From contig JAFSKJ010000052.1 in NCBI GenBank assembly GCA_017449025.1, positions 1 through 39,227 on the forward strand: a stretch of DNA of 39,227 nt, written 5' to 3'. The stretch is from Prevotella sp. (lineage in GTDB: Bacteria > Bacteroidota > Bacteroidia > Bacteroidales > Bacteroidaceae). The notes below the pieces were generated by a model. It worked only from the letters and a program-made list of their open reading frames with translations. It was not told where the DNA came from and searched no databases. Below are positions 7,399-16,041 of this stretch, in pieces (within the stretch, counting starts at the first letter, position 1; every line of letters begins with the position of its first letter). Both the position numbers and the translations under genes were made by a program.

Positions 7399-8103
7399 AT
7401 GTATAAATCGTCATTAATAGCAATAATAAGTACACTTTTCAGCCTTTGTTCATGGGCTCAGACCGAGAACAATCCTTACCTGCAATGCGAAGACACATGC
7501 ACCCACGTGCATGGCATTGACCTGTCGCACTACCAGGGGCAGGTGTTCTGGGAAACAGTGGGCGAAAACACCAAGATGGCCTACGTCTATCTGAAGGCCA
7601 CCGAAGGCGGCGACCGCATAGACAGCTACTTTGAGCGCAACATAGAACTTGCGCACCGCTACGGCCTGAAGGTAGGCAGCTACCACTTCTTCCGCCCCAA
7701 GAGCGACCTTTGCCGCCAGCTCAAGAACTTCAAGACCCAGTGCCTGCCCGGCGAGCAGGACCTGATACCCATGATCGACGTAGAGACCACCGGCGGAATG
7801 CCCGACACCCAGTTCTGCGACTCGCTGCTCACCTTCCTGCGCCTTGTGGAGGAGGCTTACCGCCAGAAGCCGCTGGTTTACACCTTCCGCAACTTCTACA
7901 ACATGCACTTGGCCGGGATGCTCGACGACTATCAGCTGATGATAGCCATGTATACCGACGAGGAGCCTGTGCTCTGCGACGAGCGCGACATTGTCATGTG
8001 GCAATACACTGGCAAGGGGCGCATCGTTGGTGTCAACGGCTACGTGGACAAGAGCCGCTTCATGGGCAAGCACGGTCTCAGGGAAATACGCTATCGTCAC
8101 TAA
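7399..8103 (+). CDS. Secreted GH25 lysozyme-like muramidase
   Basis: A 234-residue protein with a signal peptide (MYKSSLIAIISTLFSLCSWA, likely cleaved before QTENN) and a complete GH25 barrel. GIDLSHYQG places catalytic D41. YLKATEGG, GSYHFF and PMIDVET (D127, E129) are the family motifs, and WQYT with VDKSRF close the domain. GH25 enzymes cleave the beta-1,4 bond between N-acetylmuramic acid and N-acetylglucosamine in peptidoglycan. The protein should act in the periplasm or outside the cell. An upstream in-frame ATG at 7324 would destroy the signal peptide and lies before the promoter, so 7399 is preferred. It is followed after 42 bases by the zinc-ribbon gene. Confidence 0.92.
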   Translation: MYKSSLIAIISTLFSLCSWAQTENNPYLQCEDTCTHVHGIDLSHYQGQVFWETVGENTKMAYVYLKATEGGDRIDSYFERNIELAHRYGLKVGSYHFFRPKSDLCRQLKNFKTQCLPGEQDLIPMIDVETTGGMPDTQFCDSLLTFLRLVEEAYRQKPLVYTFRNFYNMHLAGMLDDYQLMIAMYTDEEPVLCDERDIVMWQYTGKGRIVGVNGYVDKSRFMGKHGLREIRYRH

Positions 8104-8145
8104 GCAATTATCAACATACCAACAAAACCCAAAAACGCTAAAGAT

Positions 8146-9345
8146 ATGATTATTAAATGTCCTGAATGCGGCCATCAGGTGAGCGACAAGGCACGCACTT
8201 GCCCCTCGTGCGGCATTGATATTGCCGGAAAAGTCACCAGGTGTCCCGACTGTGGAGAAGTGATTTTCAAGGAACAGAACATGTGCCCCAATTGTCATTG
8301 CACCATCAACGGAGCTGCCCCACTGGCAGAAGAAGAAACGTATATGGCACCGGGCAGACAGGCAAGAGAAAACTCCGCACAGCGCGGCGGGAGTGCAACT
8401 GCCAGCAATCAAAAGCCAGGAGGCAAGGGGGTGCGCGTGGCACCGCCGGCAAACCCGAAGCCAAAGCGCGCCTACACCGCACTAATAGTAGCCTTCGTGC
8501 TGGTACTCATTGCCGTGTTCCTCGGCTTCTACTTCTATAAGAACACACAGGAGCAGAACGAGCTGCGCGCATACGAGAACGCCATAAGAAGCTCGGAACC
8601 GGCAGTGCTGCAGAATTTCCTCGACATGTATGCCGACGCGCCTAAGGTTCACCGCGACTCCGTGGAAGCCCACCTCACGGCACTGAAGAAAATAGACACC
8701 GACTGGACAAACGCCGTGCTTAGCGGCTCAAAGACAGAAATAGAGAAGTACATGAAGCTGCACCCCCAGAGCGTGCATAGCGCTGAGGCAAAAATAAAGA
8801 TCGACTCCCTCGACTGGATTGCAGCCAATGCCGAGAACACCCAGCAGGCTTACCAGAGATACATGGACGACCACTCCGACGGCGCCTACTACGACGAGGC
8901 CCGCGACAAGTACGAACGCCTGGAAGCCCGCAAGGTGAACAGCGACGACCGCCAGATGGTGAGCCGCCTGTTCTCTACATATTACCGTGCACTCTCACAG
9001 AAAGACGAAAACCTGCTGGTGTCTACCCTCTCTCCTGTCCTCACCTCGTTCCTGCATAAAGAACAGGCCACGAAGAGCGACGTGCTCCAGTATATGAACA
9101 AGATTCACGAGCCGGATGTCATCACTATTGATTTTGTGCTGAACAACGACTGGAAGATTGACAAGAAGCCTGCAGCTGAAGACTCTTTCTCATTCATCTA
9201 CGACGTAGAGTTCAGCGTAGACCAGAAAACGGAGCGGATGGATGCAGACAAGGAGCACTTCTGCACCTACAAAGTGACAGCAGCCATCTCCACCGAAGGC
9301 AAAATCATGGAGCTTAACATGAAGCGCGTGCTACAGCAAGAGTAG
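8146..9345 (+). CDS. Double zinc-ribbon single-pass membrane protein
   Basis: A 399-residue protein. Four CxxC knuckles in the first 50 residues (CPEC, CPSC, CPDC, CPNC) make two zinc ribbons. A Gly/Pro/Lys-rich linker leads to one transmembrane helix (about 109-131, TALIVAFVLVLIAVFLGFYF). A helical region about 130-270 with regularly spaced charged residues follows, then a globular end (about 270-399) that resembles small NTF2/SnoaL-like or lipoprotein-type folds only vaguely. The topology suggests a cytosolic zinc ribbon and a periplasmic body. The function is unknown. It is probably co-transcribed with the lysozyme gene, which could hint at a cell-envelope role. It ends 11 bases from the convergent nucleotidyltransferase gene. 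Confidence 0.8.
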   Translation: MIIKCPECGHQVSDKARTCPSCGIDIAGKVTRCPDCGEVIFKEQNMCPNCHCTINGAAPLAEEETYMAPGRQARENSAQRGGSATASNQKPGGKGVRVAPPANPKPKRAYTALIVAFVLVLIAVFLGFYFYKNTQEQNELRAYENAIRSSEPAVLQNFLDMYADAPKVHRDSVEAHLTALKKIDTDWTNAVLSGSKTEIEKYMKLHPQSVHSAEAKIKIDSLDWIAANAENTQQAYQRYMDDHSDGAYYDEARDKYERLEARKVNSDDRQMVSRLFSTYYRALSQKDENLLVSTLSPVLTSFLHKEQATKSDVLQYMNKIHEPDVITIDFVLNNDWKIDKKPAAEDSFSFIYDVEFSVDQKTERMDADKEHFCTYKVTAAISTEGKIMELNMKRVLQQE

Positions 9346-9356
9346 ACGCCGCTCCC

Positions 9357-10442
9357 CTACTCCTCTATCCTGGCCAGCGACGAAAGGAAACTGGTGAGAG
9401 TCTCCGAGGGATAATAACTGAAGTATCTCGCCGAATGGCGTGTACGCCGGATGAGGGCCGGAGAATTATCGTTAGGCGCAAAGAGCGACTCTTCGTCGGT
9501 GCTGCGCCATTCAGCCCTCAGGTTGAACAGCTCGTCGATGACTTTCTCAACATCACTCCCGGTGTCGGGATTCCAGAACGGAATCTCGGCACCGTCATTT
9601 TTCAGTATCTCCACCAACAGTGCACCGATAAGCTGGGCAATGGGGCGCAACTTCAGTCTTTCCATCCATTTCATGAGGCGCTCTGCCTCTATGCGCCCGT
9701 GCTGCCTGTTGAGAAAAACAGACAAGTCGGTAAGCTGCTTCAGAGATATGCCGTCAGAAAGAAGATAACGGGTGATGCGCACAATGAGCAACAGCAGGTT
9801 AAGCGTTGGAGGCACTGTCTCCAACCACGACCCATTGACAACTACGTATGCAGGAGCACTCCCACTTATCTCTTCGCTAATTATCTGCTGAAGGGTTCTG
9901 TTGAGCAGCACGTTGGTGAGCTGCTGCATCTGCCGGTGATGCTCCACCACTACGCCCTGCCAGCTGTATTTCAGGCTGTTGTGGCGTGTTTCTTCCTGCT
10001 CCGCACCATTTTCCTCTGCCCACGTTTCAGCTTCCTCCGCCTGCTGCTCCAAAGGGAAGAAGAAGTCCAGATCGCCAGGCGTGCGGTGCTGAGGGTTGGC
10101 ATAGAAGGTGCTCATGGCCTGCCCCTTTACTATCATGTGGCGCCACCGATGCTGCTGGAATACTCCCGACAACTCGCTAAGGCGTATATTCAGCCGCTGG
10201 TTAGCGGCCTCCACGGCCTTAGCGGCATACTGCCACCTGGTCAGCTGGCTCTGGGGCATCTGGAAGAAAAACTGGTTACGGCAGTGCTGTATCCCGTCGT
10301 AGACGAGAGCCGTCACTCCGTGCATGACCGACAGTTGGTAGAGTCTGTTCCACTTCCACGCAGAAAGCGGCTCCAGAGTCTCCTCGCTGCCGAAAACCCC
10401 TGCGCGCAGCAGGCTGAAGAAATTACGCGATGTTACATCCAT
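9357..10442 (-). CDS. Nucleotidyltransferase-fold protein (NTP_transf_5-like)
   Basis: A 361-residue cytosolic protein. The region MIVKGQAMSTFYANPQHRTPGDLDFFF holds the GD(L)D metal-binding signature of the minimal nucleotidyltransferase superfamily, as seen in the 'nucleotidyltransferase family' proteins of Bacteroidetes (PF14907-like). The helical second half is rich in Leu and Arg. The substrate is unknown. In this family, members are often found near surface-glycan genes, but here it follows an NhaC antiporter by 20 bases. The open frame reaches 10628, but that part overlaps nhaC; the ATG at 10442 is the likely start. Confidence 0.75.
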   Translation of the reverse strand: MDVTSRNFFSLLRAGVFGSEETLEPLSAWKWNRLYQLSVMHGVTALVYDGIQHCRNQFFFQMPQSQLTRWQYAAKAVEAANQRLNIRLSELSGVFQQHRWRHMIVKGQAMSTFYANPQHRTPGDLDFFFPLEQQAEEAETWAEENGAEQEETRHNSLKYSWQGVVVEHHRQMQQLTNVLLNRTLQQIISEEISGSAPAYVVVNGSWLETVPPTLNLLLLIVRITRYLLSDGISLKQLTDLSVFLNRQHGRIEAERLMKWMERLKLRPIAQLIGALLVEILKNDGAEIPFWNPDTGSDVEKVIDELFNLRAEWRSTDEESLFAPNDNSPALIRRTRHSARYFSYYPSETLTSFLSSLARIEE

Positions 10443-10462
10443 ATACAATAGAGTTTTTTCAG

Positions 10463-11755
10463 TTACGAATAGCGCCGCGGATAGCGCAGCAGTATTGAGA
10501 GCATGGCAGCAATGCCGATGGCGAAAGGATAATACAAATATGGCAGCATGGCCACGGGGGACAGCTGCGCGAGGCCGGCAGCCATAAGCATTTGTGCACC
10601 GTATGGCAGCAGCCCCTGCGTGAAGCATGAGAAAGTGTCGAGTATAGAAGCTGCTTTGCGACTGTCCACACCGTAACGGCTACCTATCTGGTGGGCTATT
10701 CCGCCAACGGTGATAATGGCCACGGTGTTATTTGCCGTACACAGGTCGACCACAGCCACTAATGCGCCGATGGCCAGTTCTGCTCCACGCTTGCCGTTAA
10801 CGCGGCGCGTCAGGTGCCCCATGATATAGTCTATTCCCCCACCCCGCTTTATCAGCTCAAGCATGCCGCCGGCCATCATCGTTACAATTATCAGTTCTCC
10901 CATTCCCATTATGCCGTCTCCCATAGACTTAAACCACCCGAACACATCGTACATGCCGGTAACAAGACCTATCAGCCCCGTAAGCACAATGCCAAGCACA
11001 AGTACCACCATGACGTTTATACCGAATATGGCACAGACAAGCACTGCCAGGTATGGGATGACCTTAACAAGCTCCACAGAGTCTATGGCTGCAGGAGCGT
11101 GTACTCCAGCCCCCAAAAACAAATAGACGCAAAGTACTACTATTGCTGCCGGCACCACGATGAACGAATTGACACGGAACTTGTCTGACAGGCGACACCC
11201 CTGAGTAGACGTTGCCGCTATGGTGGTATCGCTGATGAACGACAGGTTGTCGCCAAAGAACGAGCCTCCTACCACCACCGCAGCCATCATGGCCAGACTT
11301 GTGCCTGTCTCATCGGCCAGTCCTGATGCTATTGGCGTAAGGGCAACAATCGTCCCTACCGAAGTTCCAATGCTTAACGATATGAAGCATGCTGCAAGGA
11401 ACAGCCCTGCCAAGAGCATCTGAGGCGGAAGAAGCGAAAGAGTAAGGTTCACGGTTGCATCTATGCTGCCCATAGCCTTCGCCGACGAGGCAAAAGCCCC
11501 GGCGAGCACAAATATCCAGATCATGAGCATCATCTGCTCTGACGATGCTCCACGCGAGAAAGCACTGATACGCTGGCTCATCGGCCTGCCTGTACTTATC
11601 ATCACCGCATATACTGATGCCAACATGAAAGCCACAGTCAGAGGCACCTTGTAAAAGTCGCCAGCAATAATGCTGGTTATCAGGTACAACACAACAAACA
11701 CCCCTAAGGGCGACAGTGCCATCACACCTTTCGTTACTTTTTTGCTTTGCGTCAT
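10463..11755 (-). CDS. nhaC: NhaC-family Na+/H+ antiporter
   Basis: A 430-residue inner-membrane protein of about 10-12 helices. SIGTSVGTIVALTPIASGLADETG, GGSFFGDNLSFISDTTIAAT and DLCTANNTVAIITVGGIAHQIG are characteristic of the NhaC/ion-transporter superfamily, where the FGDNLSPISDTT-type motif sits in the transport path. It should exchange protons for Na+ or an organic substrate. Some relatives exchange malate/lactate or amino acids, so the substrate is not fixed. The ATG at 11755 opens MTQSKKVTKG. A longer frame reaches into the tRNA-Val gene at 11828-11901 and must be rejected. The only visible promoter is upstream of that tRNA, so both may share a transcript. Confidence 0.88.
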   Translation of the reverse strand: MTQSKKVTKGVMALSPLGVFVVLYLITSIIAGDFYKVPLTVAFMLASVYAVMISTGRPMSQRISAFSRGASSEQMMLMIWIFVLAGAFASSAKAMGSIDATVNLTLSLLPPQMLLAGLFLAACFISLSIGTSVGTIVALTPIASGLADETGTSLAMMAAVVVGGSFFGDNLSFISDTTIAATSTQGCRLSDKFRVNSFIVVPAAIVVLCVYLFLGAGVHAPAAIDSVELVKVIPYLAVLVCAIFGINVMVVLVLGIVLTGLIGLVTGMYDVFGWFKSMGDGIMGMGELIIVTMMAGGMLELIKRGGGIDYIMGHLTRRVNGKRGAELAIGALVAVVDLCTANNTVAIITVGGIAHQIGSRYGVDSRKAASILDTFSCFTQGLLPYGAQMLMAAGLAQLSPVAMLPYLYYPFAIGIAAMLSILLRYPRRYS

Positions 11756-11827
11756 CTCCGTAACATATCTTTCTCTAAAAGCAGAAATCTCAAACAACTG
11801 TATATCAGTAGTTTGAGATTCTGTGTG

Positions 11828-11901
11828 TGTCGACACTTGGATTCGGACCAAGGACCCCCACCATGTCAAGGTGATACTCTAACCAACTGAGCTATGCCGA
11901 C
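11828..11901 (-). tRNA. tRNA-Val(GAC)
   Basis: A 74-nt cloverleaf read on the minus strand. Acceptor GTCGGCA pairs with TGTCGAC (one G-T) and the discriminator is A. The anticodon arm CACCTTGACATGGTG gives GAC. The T-loop region is GGTCCGAATCC. CCA is not encoded. It lies 72 bases upstream of nhaC on the same strand. Confidence 0.94.
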
Positions 11902-11920
11902 AATTGCTCTTAAGCGTTGG

Positions 11921-11950
11921 CAAAAGTAGTAATAATTTGTGAGACTACAA
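11921..11950 (-). promoter_or_regulatory. Promoter of tRNA-Val (and probably nhaC)
   Basis: On the minus strand, TTG (11950-11948), 19 bases and TACTTTTG (11928-11921). It is placed 19 bases upstream of the tRNA 5' end. No separate promoter of this form is seen between the tRNA and nhaC. Confidence 0.7.
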
Positions 11951-12053
11951 GCAAAAGAGGTGCAGATATAACATTATTTAAGAAGTTAAGAAGCGTAAAG
12001 TTTGCACAAACACCATCATTATGTGCACAAAAAGCCTTTTTTTGTGCATTTTA

Positions 12054-12085
12054 TTTTGTGGAATGACAGAAAAGCAGTACCTTTG
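12054..12085 (+). promoter_or_regulatory. Promoter of etfB-etfA-acyl-CoA dehydrogenase
   Basis: TTTTG (12054-12058), 19 bases, then TACCTTTG (12078-12085), a near-perfect Bacteroidetes promoter 49 bases before the etfB ATG. Confidence 0.8.
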
Positions 12086-12134
12086 CACCTGCTTTTAGGA
12101 TAAGACTTTAAAGTTTTACACATTATTATATTAT

Positions 12135-13007
12135 ATGGCATTAAAAATTGTTGTTCTGGCCAAGCAAGTGCCAGACACCCGAAATGTGGGTAAGGACGCC
12201 ATGACAGCCGAAGGAACGGTGAACCGCGCTGCCCTACCCGCCATCTTCAATCCAGAAGATTTGAACGCCTTGGAGCAGGCCCTTCGACTGAAGGAGCAGA
12301 ACCCTGGCTCAACAGTAGGAATCCTCACGATGGGTCCTCCACGTGCAGGAGAAATTATCCGTCAGGGACTTTATCGCGGCGCTGACACAGGTTGGCTGCT
12401 TACCGACCGTCTGTTTGCCGGTGCCGACACCCTCGCTACTTCTTATGCTTTGGCTACAGCCATCAAGAAGATTGGCGATGTTGACATTGTGATTGGTGGC
12501 CGTCAGGCTATCGATGGCGACACCGCCCAGGTAGGTCCTCAGGTGGCTCAGAAGCTGGGCCTCAACCAGGTGACATACGCCGAGGAGATTCTTGACGTTC
12601 ATGACGGGAAAACCGTCGTGCGCAGAGTGATCGACGGTGGCGTGGAGACCGTAGAGGCTCCCCTGCCCGTAGTGATTACCGTGAACGGAAGTGCCGCTCC
12701 CTGTCGCCCGCAGAACGCCAAGCTGGTGATGAAGTACAAGCGCGCCACCTGTCCGATGGAACGTCCTGCCGAGGGTACGGCCTATGACAACCTCTATGAG
12801 GAGCGTCCTTATCTGACACTGAACCAGTGGAGTGTGGCTGATGTTGATGGCGACGTGCAGCAGTGTGGTCTGAATGGCTCGCCCACGAAGGTAAAGGCCA
12901 TCAAGAACATCGTGTTCCAAGCTAAGGAGTCGAAAACTTTGACGGCTTCTGATGCTGATATTGAGGGAATGATCAAAGAATTGTTGGAAGAAAAGATTAT
13001 TGGATAA
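12135..13007 (+). CDS. etfB: Electron transfer flavoprotein, beta subunit
   Basis: A 290-residue ETF beta subunit. MALKIVVLAKQVPDT, FNPEDLNALEQALRLKE and GGRQAIDGDTAQVGPQVA (about 120-137, the nucleotide-binding signature) are the family marks. Together with EtfA it carries electrons between acyl-CoA dehydrogenase and a downstream acceptor, or takes part in electron bifurcation if a second FAD is bound by this subunit. It is somewhat longer than the usual 250-265 residues, with extra length at the C terminus. The operon etfB-etfA-59-residue protein-acyl-CoA dehydrogenase is tightly spaced. Codon use rich in GGT, CGT and ATC suggests high expression. Confidence 0.95.
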   Translation: MALKIVVLAKQVPDTRNVGKDAMTAEGTVNRAALPAIFNPEDLNALEQALRLKEQNPGSTVGILTMGPPRAGEIIRQGLYRGADTGWLLTDRLFAGADTLATSYALATAIKKIGDVDIVIGGRQAIDGDTAQVGPQVAQKLGLNQVTYAEEILDVHDGKTVVRRVIDGGVETVEAPLPVVITVNGSAAPCRPQNAKLVMKYKRATCPMERPAEGTAYDNLYEERPYLTLNQWSVADVDGDVQQCGLNGSPTKVKAIKNIVFQAKESKTLTASDADIEGMIKELLEEKIIG

Positions 13008-13012
13008 GAGAT

Positions 13013-14035
13013 ATGAATAATGTATTTGTTTATGTTGAGATAGAAGGTACACAGGTACAGGAAGTATCTCAGGAGCTGCTGACCAAGGGTCGCAAGCTCG
13101 CCAATACATTGGGTGTTGAGCTCCATGCCATTGTGGCTGGTACCGACATCAAGGGCAAGGTGGAGGATCAGATTCTGCCTTACGGTGTTGACAAGCTGTT
13201 TGTGTTCGATGCCAAGGACCTGTTCCCTTACACCTCTGCACCCCACACCGACATCCTCGTGAACCTCTTCAAGGAGGAGCAGCCGCAGATTTGTCTGATG
13301 GGTGCCACCGTGATTGGTCGTGACCTCGGCCCGCGTGTCAGCTCGTCGCTGACCAGCGGTCTGACGGCTGACTGCACAGAGTTGGAGATTGGCTCGTATG
13401 AGGACAAGAAGGAGGGTAAGGTCTATGAGAACCTGCTCTATCAGATTCGTCCTGCCTTTGGTGGTAACATTGTGGCTACCATCGTCAACCCCGACCATCG
13501 TCCTCAGATGGCTACCGTCCGTAGTGGCGTGATGCAGAAGGCTATTTACGAGGGCGACTGCAAGAAAGAGGTTGTCTATCCTGAGGTTTCTAAATATGTA
13601 AGCCCCGAGGCTTTCGTCGTGAAGGTGCTCGACCACCACGTGGAGGCTGCCAAGCACAACCTGAAGGGTGCGCCCATCGTGGTGGCCGGTGGTTACGGCA
13701 TGGGTTCGAAGGAGAACTTCGACATGCTCTTCCAGTTGGCCAAGGTGCTGCATGGTGAGGTCGGTGGTAGCCGCGCCGCTGTCGATGCCGGCTGGCTCGA
13801 CCACGACCGTCAGATTGGCCAGACGGGTGTCACCGTTCATCCGAAGGTGTATATCGCCTGCGGTATCTCTGGACAAATCCAGCACATCGCTGGTATGCAG
13901 GACTCAGGTATCATCATCAGCATTAACAGTGATCCTGATGCGCCCATCAACAAGATTGCCGACTATGTGATTGTTGGTACCGTTGAGGAGGTCGTTCCCA
14001 AGCTCATCAAGTATTATAAGCAGAACAGCAAGTAA
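13013..14035 (+). CDS. etfA: Electron transfer flavoprotein, alpha subunit
   Basis: A 340-residue ETF alpha subunit. The N-terminal part matches the ETF domain (LGVELHAIVAG, LMGATVIGRDLGPRVSSSL, LTADCTELEIG). The C-terminal FAD-binding domain is complete: GGSRAAVDAGWLDHDRQIGQTG, VHPKVYIACGISGQIQHIAGM and INSDPDAPINKIADYVIVG. It starts 5 bases after etfB and ends directly against the ATG of the 59-residue protein. It is the FAD-carrying partner of EtfB. Confidence 0.95.
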   Translation: MNNVFVYVEIEGTQVQEVSQELLTKGRKLANTLGVELHAIVAGTDIKGKVEDQILPYGVDKLFVFDAKDLFPYTSAPHTDILVNLFKEEQPQICLMGATVIGRDLGPRVSSSLTSGLTADCTELEIGSYEDKKEGKVYENLLYQIRPAFGGNIVATIVNPDHRPQMATVRSGVMQKAIYEGDCKKEVVYPEVSKYVSPEAFVVKVLDHHVEAAKHNLKGAPIVVAGGYGMGSKENFDMLFQLAKVLHGEVGGSRAAVDAGWLDHDRQIGQTGVTVHPKVYIACGISGQIQHIAGMQDSGIIISINSDPDAPINKIADYVIVGTVEEVVPKLIKYYKQNSK

Positions 14036-14215
14036 ATGAAAAAAGTATTCTTTTGGTTTATCGTCGCTCTCGTCTTGGTGCTTCCTTTGTATCTTTTAGA
14101 TAAGCTGCCTAAAGGAGCCCTTGATCCTGCCATCATTTATGTCATTAGCGTTGTCTGGGGCACAATGATTGGCGCTTATACTTGGAACACAATAAAAAAA
14201 GAAAAAAAGAAATAA
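14036..14215 (+). CDS. Small two-helix membrane protein in the etf operon
   Basis: A 59-residue frame begins with the base right after the etfA stop (TAAATG) and ends 2 bases before the acyl-CoA dehydrogenase ATG. It fills the gap exactly. It encodes two hydrophobic segments (about residues 4-21, VFFWFIVALVLVLPLYLL, and about 32-50, IIYVISVVWGTMIGAYTW) and ends in a basic tail (KKEKKK). The inferred topology is a hairpin with both ends in the cytosol. The family is unknown to me. Its place suggests a membrane tether or partner for the flavoprotein/dehydrogenase, but this is inference. Confidence 0.75.
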   Translation: MKKVFFWFIVALVLVLPLYLLDKLPKGALDPAIIYVISVVWGTMIGAYTWNTIKKEKKK

Positions 14216-14217
14216 TT

Positions 14218-15951
14218 ATGGCAAACTATTATAGCGATCATCCTGAGATCGGGTTCTACTTGAACCACCCCCTGATGGCTCGTATCGTTGAGCTGAAAGA
14301 AAAGGGTTTCGCTGATGCGAAAGAATATGACTACGCCCCCGTTGACCTGGGCGATGCCATCGAGAACTACAAACAGATTCTCGACATCACTGGCGATGTG
14401 GCTGCCAACATTATCGAGCCAAACTCGGAGAGCGTCGACCTCGAAGGTCCGCACTTGGAGAACGGCCGCATGATCTATGCAAGCAAGACTTACGAGAACC
14501 TCGACGCTACCCGCAAGGCTGGTCTTTGGGGTGTCTCGATGCCTCGTCGTTACGGCGGTCTGAACCTGCCTAACGCTGTGTTCTCTATGCTCTCCGAGAT
14601 GATTTCGGCTGCTGATGCCGGCTTCCAGAACATCTGGTCGTTGCAGAGTTGTATCGACACGCTCTATGAGTTCGGTAGCGAGGAGCAGCGCCAGAAGTAT
14701 ATCCCCCGCGTTTGTGCTGGTGAGGGTATGAGTATGGACCTGACGGAGCCGGACGCCGGTTCCGACCTGCAACGCGTGATGCTGAAAGCTACCTTCGACG
14801 AGAAGGAGAACTGTTGGCGTCTGAACGGTGTGAAGCGTTTCATCACCAATGGTGATAGCGACATCCACCTCGTACTGGCCCGCTCTGAAGAGGGCACCAA
14901 GGACGGCCGTGGTCTGTCAATGTTCATCTACGACAAGCGCCAGGGCGGCGTGAACGTTCGTCACATCGAGCATAAACTCGGTATCCACGGCTCACCCACC
15001 TGCGAGCTCACCTATAAGAACGCGAAGGCAGAACTCTGCGGCTCGACCCGTCTGGGACTCATCAAGTACGTGATGGCTCTGATGAACGGCGCCCGTCTGG
15101 GTATCGCCGCACAGTCAGTAGGTGTCGAGCAGGAGGCTTACAACGAAGGTTTGGCATACGCCAAGGAGCGTCAGCAGTTTGGTGACAAAATCATCAACTT
15201 CCCCGCTGTCTACGATATGCTCAGCCGCATGAAGGCCAAGCTCGATGCCGGCCGTTCGCTGCTCTACGAGACAGCCTGCTATGTCGACATTTACAAGTGT
15301 TTGGAAGATATTGCCCGCGACCGTGCCCTCACCGCTGAGGAGAAGCAGGAGCTGAAGAAGTACCAGCGTCTGGCCGACGCCTTCACGCCGCTGGCCAAGG
15401 GTATGAACTCGGAGTACGCCAACCAGAACGCCTACGACGCCATCTCCATCCACGGTGGCTCCGGCTTCATCATGGAGTACAAGAGCCAGCGCCTGTTCCG
15501 CGACGCCCGCATCTTCTCTATCTATGAGGGTACCACCCAGCTGCAGGTCGTTGCCGCCATCCGCTACATCACCAACGGCACGATGCTGAACAACATAAAG
15601 GATATTCTTGCTGCACTTCCTGAGAACGCAAACGCCGCTCTGAAGGCCCGCGTCGAGAAGCTCATACCCGTTTACGAGGATGCTCTCGCTGCCGTGAAGG
15701 CTCTCGAGAATCAGGACGCACATGACTTCCTCGCTCGCCGTCTCTACGACATGACCGCCGAGCTTGTGATGTCGCTGCTCATCATCCGCGATGCTGCCAA
15801 GGCACCTGAGCTGTTCGCCAAAAGTGCCCAGGTTTATGTCCGCATGACTGAGGAGGATGTGTACGGCAAGAGTGCTTACATCAAGGCCTTCCATGTTGAG
15901 GACTTGGCACACTTTAAGGCCGTAGAGCCATCCACAGAGGAAGAGGCGTAA
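14218..15951 (+). CDS. Acyl-CoA dehydrogenase
   Basis: A 577-residue FAD enzyme that oxidises acyl-CoA to enoyl-CoA, passing electrons to the adjacent ETF. LTEPDAGSD (about 175-183) and RFITNGDSD are FAD and substrate motifs. RQQFGDKIINFPAV and SIHGGSGFIMEYKSQRLFRDARI follow. E437 in IYEGTTQLQ is in the place of the catalytic base. The protein has about 180 residues more than short-chain dehydrogenases, including an N-terminal extension and a C-terminal helical part (about 455-577). This is typical of the longer class found with etfBA in Bacteroidales. Substrate chain length cannot be read from the sequence. The first in-frame ATG (14182) lies inside the 59-residue gene; 14218 is the likely start. 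Confidence 0.93.
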   Translation: MANYYSDHPEIGFYLNHPLMARIVELKEKGFADAKEYDYAPVDLGDAIENYKQILDITGDVAANIIEPNSESVDLEGPHLENGRMIYASKTYENLDATRKAGLWGVSMPRRYGGLNLPNAVFSMLSEMISAADAGFQNIWSLQSCIDTLYEFGSEEQRQKYIPRVCAGEGMSMDLTEPDAGSDLQRVMLKATFDEKENCWRLNGVKRFITNGDSDIHLVLARSEEGTKDGRGLSMFIYDKRQGGVNVRHIEHKLGIHGSPTCELTYKNAKAELCGSTRLGLIKYVMALMNGARLGIAAQSVGVEQEAYNEGLAYAKERQQFGDKIINFPAVYDMLSRMKAKLDAGRSLLYETACYVDIYKCLEDIARDRALTAEEKQELKKYQRLADAFTPLAKGMNSEYANQNAYDAISIHGGSGFIMEYKSQRLFRDARIFSIYEGTTQLQVVAAIRYITNGTMLNNIKDILAALPENANAALKARVEKLIPVYEDALAAVKALENQDAHDFLARRLYDMTAELVMSLLIIRDAAKAPELFAKSAQVYVRMTEEDVYGKSAYIKAFHVEDLAHFKAVEPSTEEEA

Positions 15952-15974
15952 CGCCCAACACACATTCGCACCAA

Positions 15975-16023
15975 CAATTCAGCCCTCCCGTTGTCTTCTG
16001 AAGAAGACGGGAGGGCTGAATTG
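15975..16023. terminator. Bidirectional terminator
   Basis: Arms CAATTCAGCCCTCCCGT and its complement (with a small bulge, then TCTTCT/AGAAGA) form a long hairpin. It lies between the converging acyl-CoA dehydrogenase and sugar symporter genes and can serve both. Confidence 0.85.
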
Positions 16024-16041
16024 TTCAATCATACCGCTCAG

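Noticed and set aside
11756-11869. N-terminal extension of nhaC to 11869
   Set aside because: It would read through the 3' part of tRNA-Val; MTQSKK at 11755 is the plausible start.
12809-13885. 358-codon open frame antisense to etfB/etfA
   Set aside because: It is a shadow of two clear flavoprotein genes, with biased composition and no recognisable domain.
14176-14868. Long antisense frames over the acyl-CoA dehydrogenase (also 15115-15963)
   Set aside because: The dehydrogenase reading is unmistakable. The antisense products are Val/His/Leu-rich, as is common for shadow frames here.
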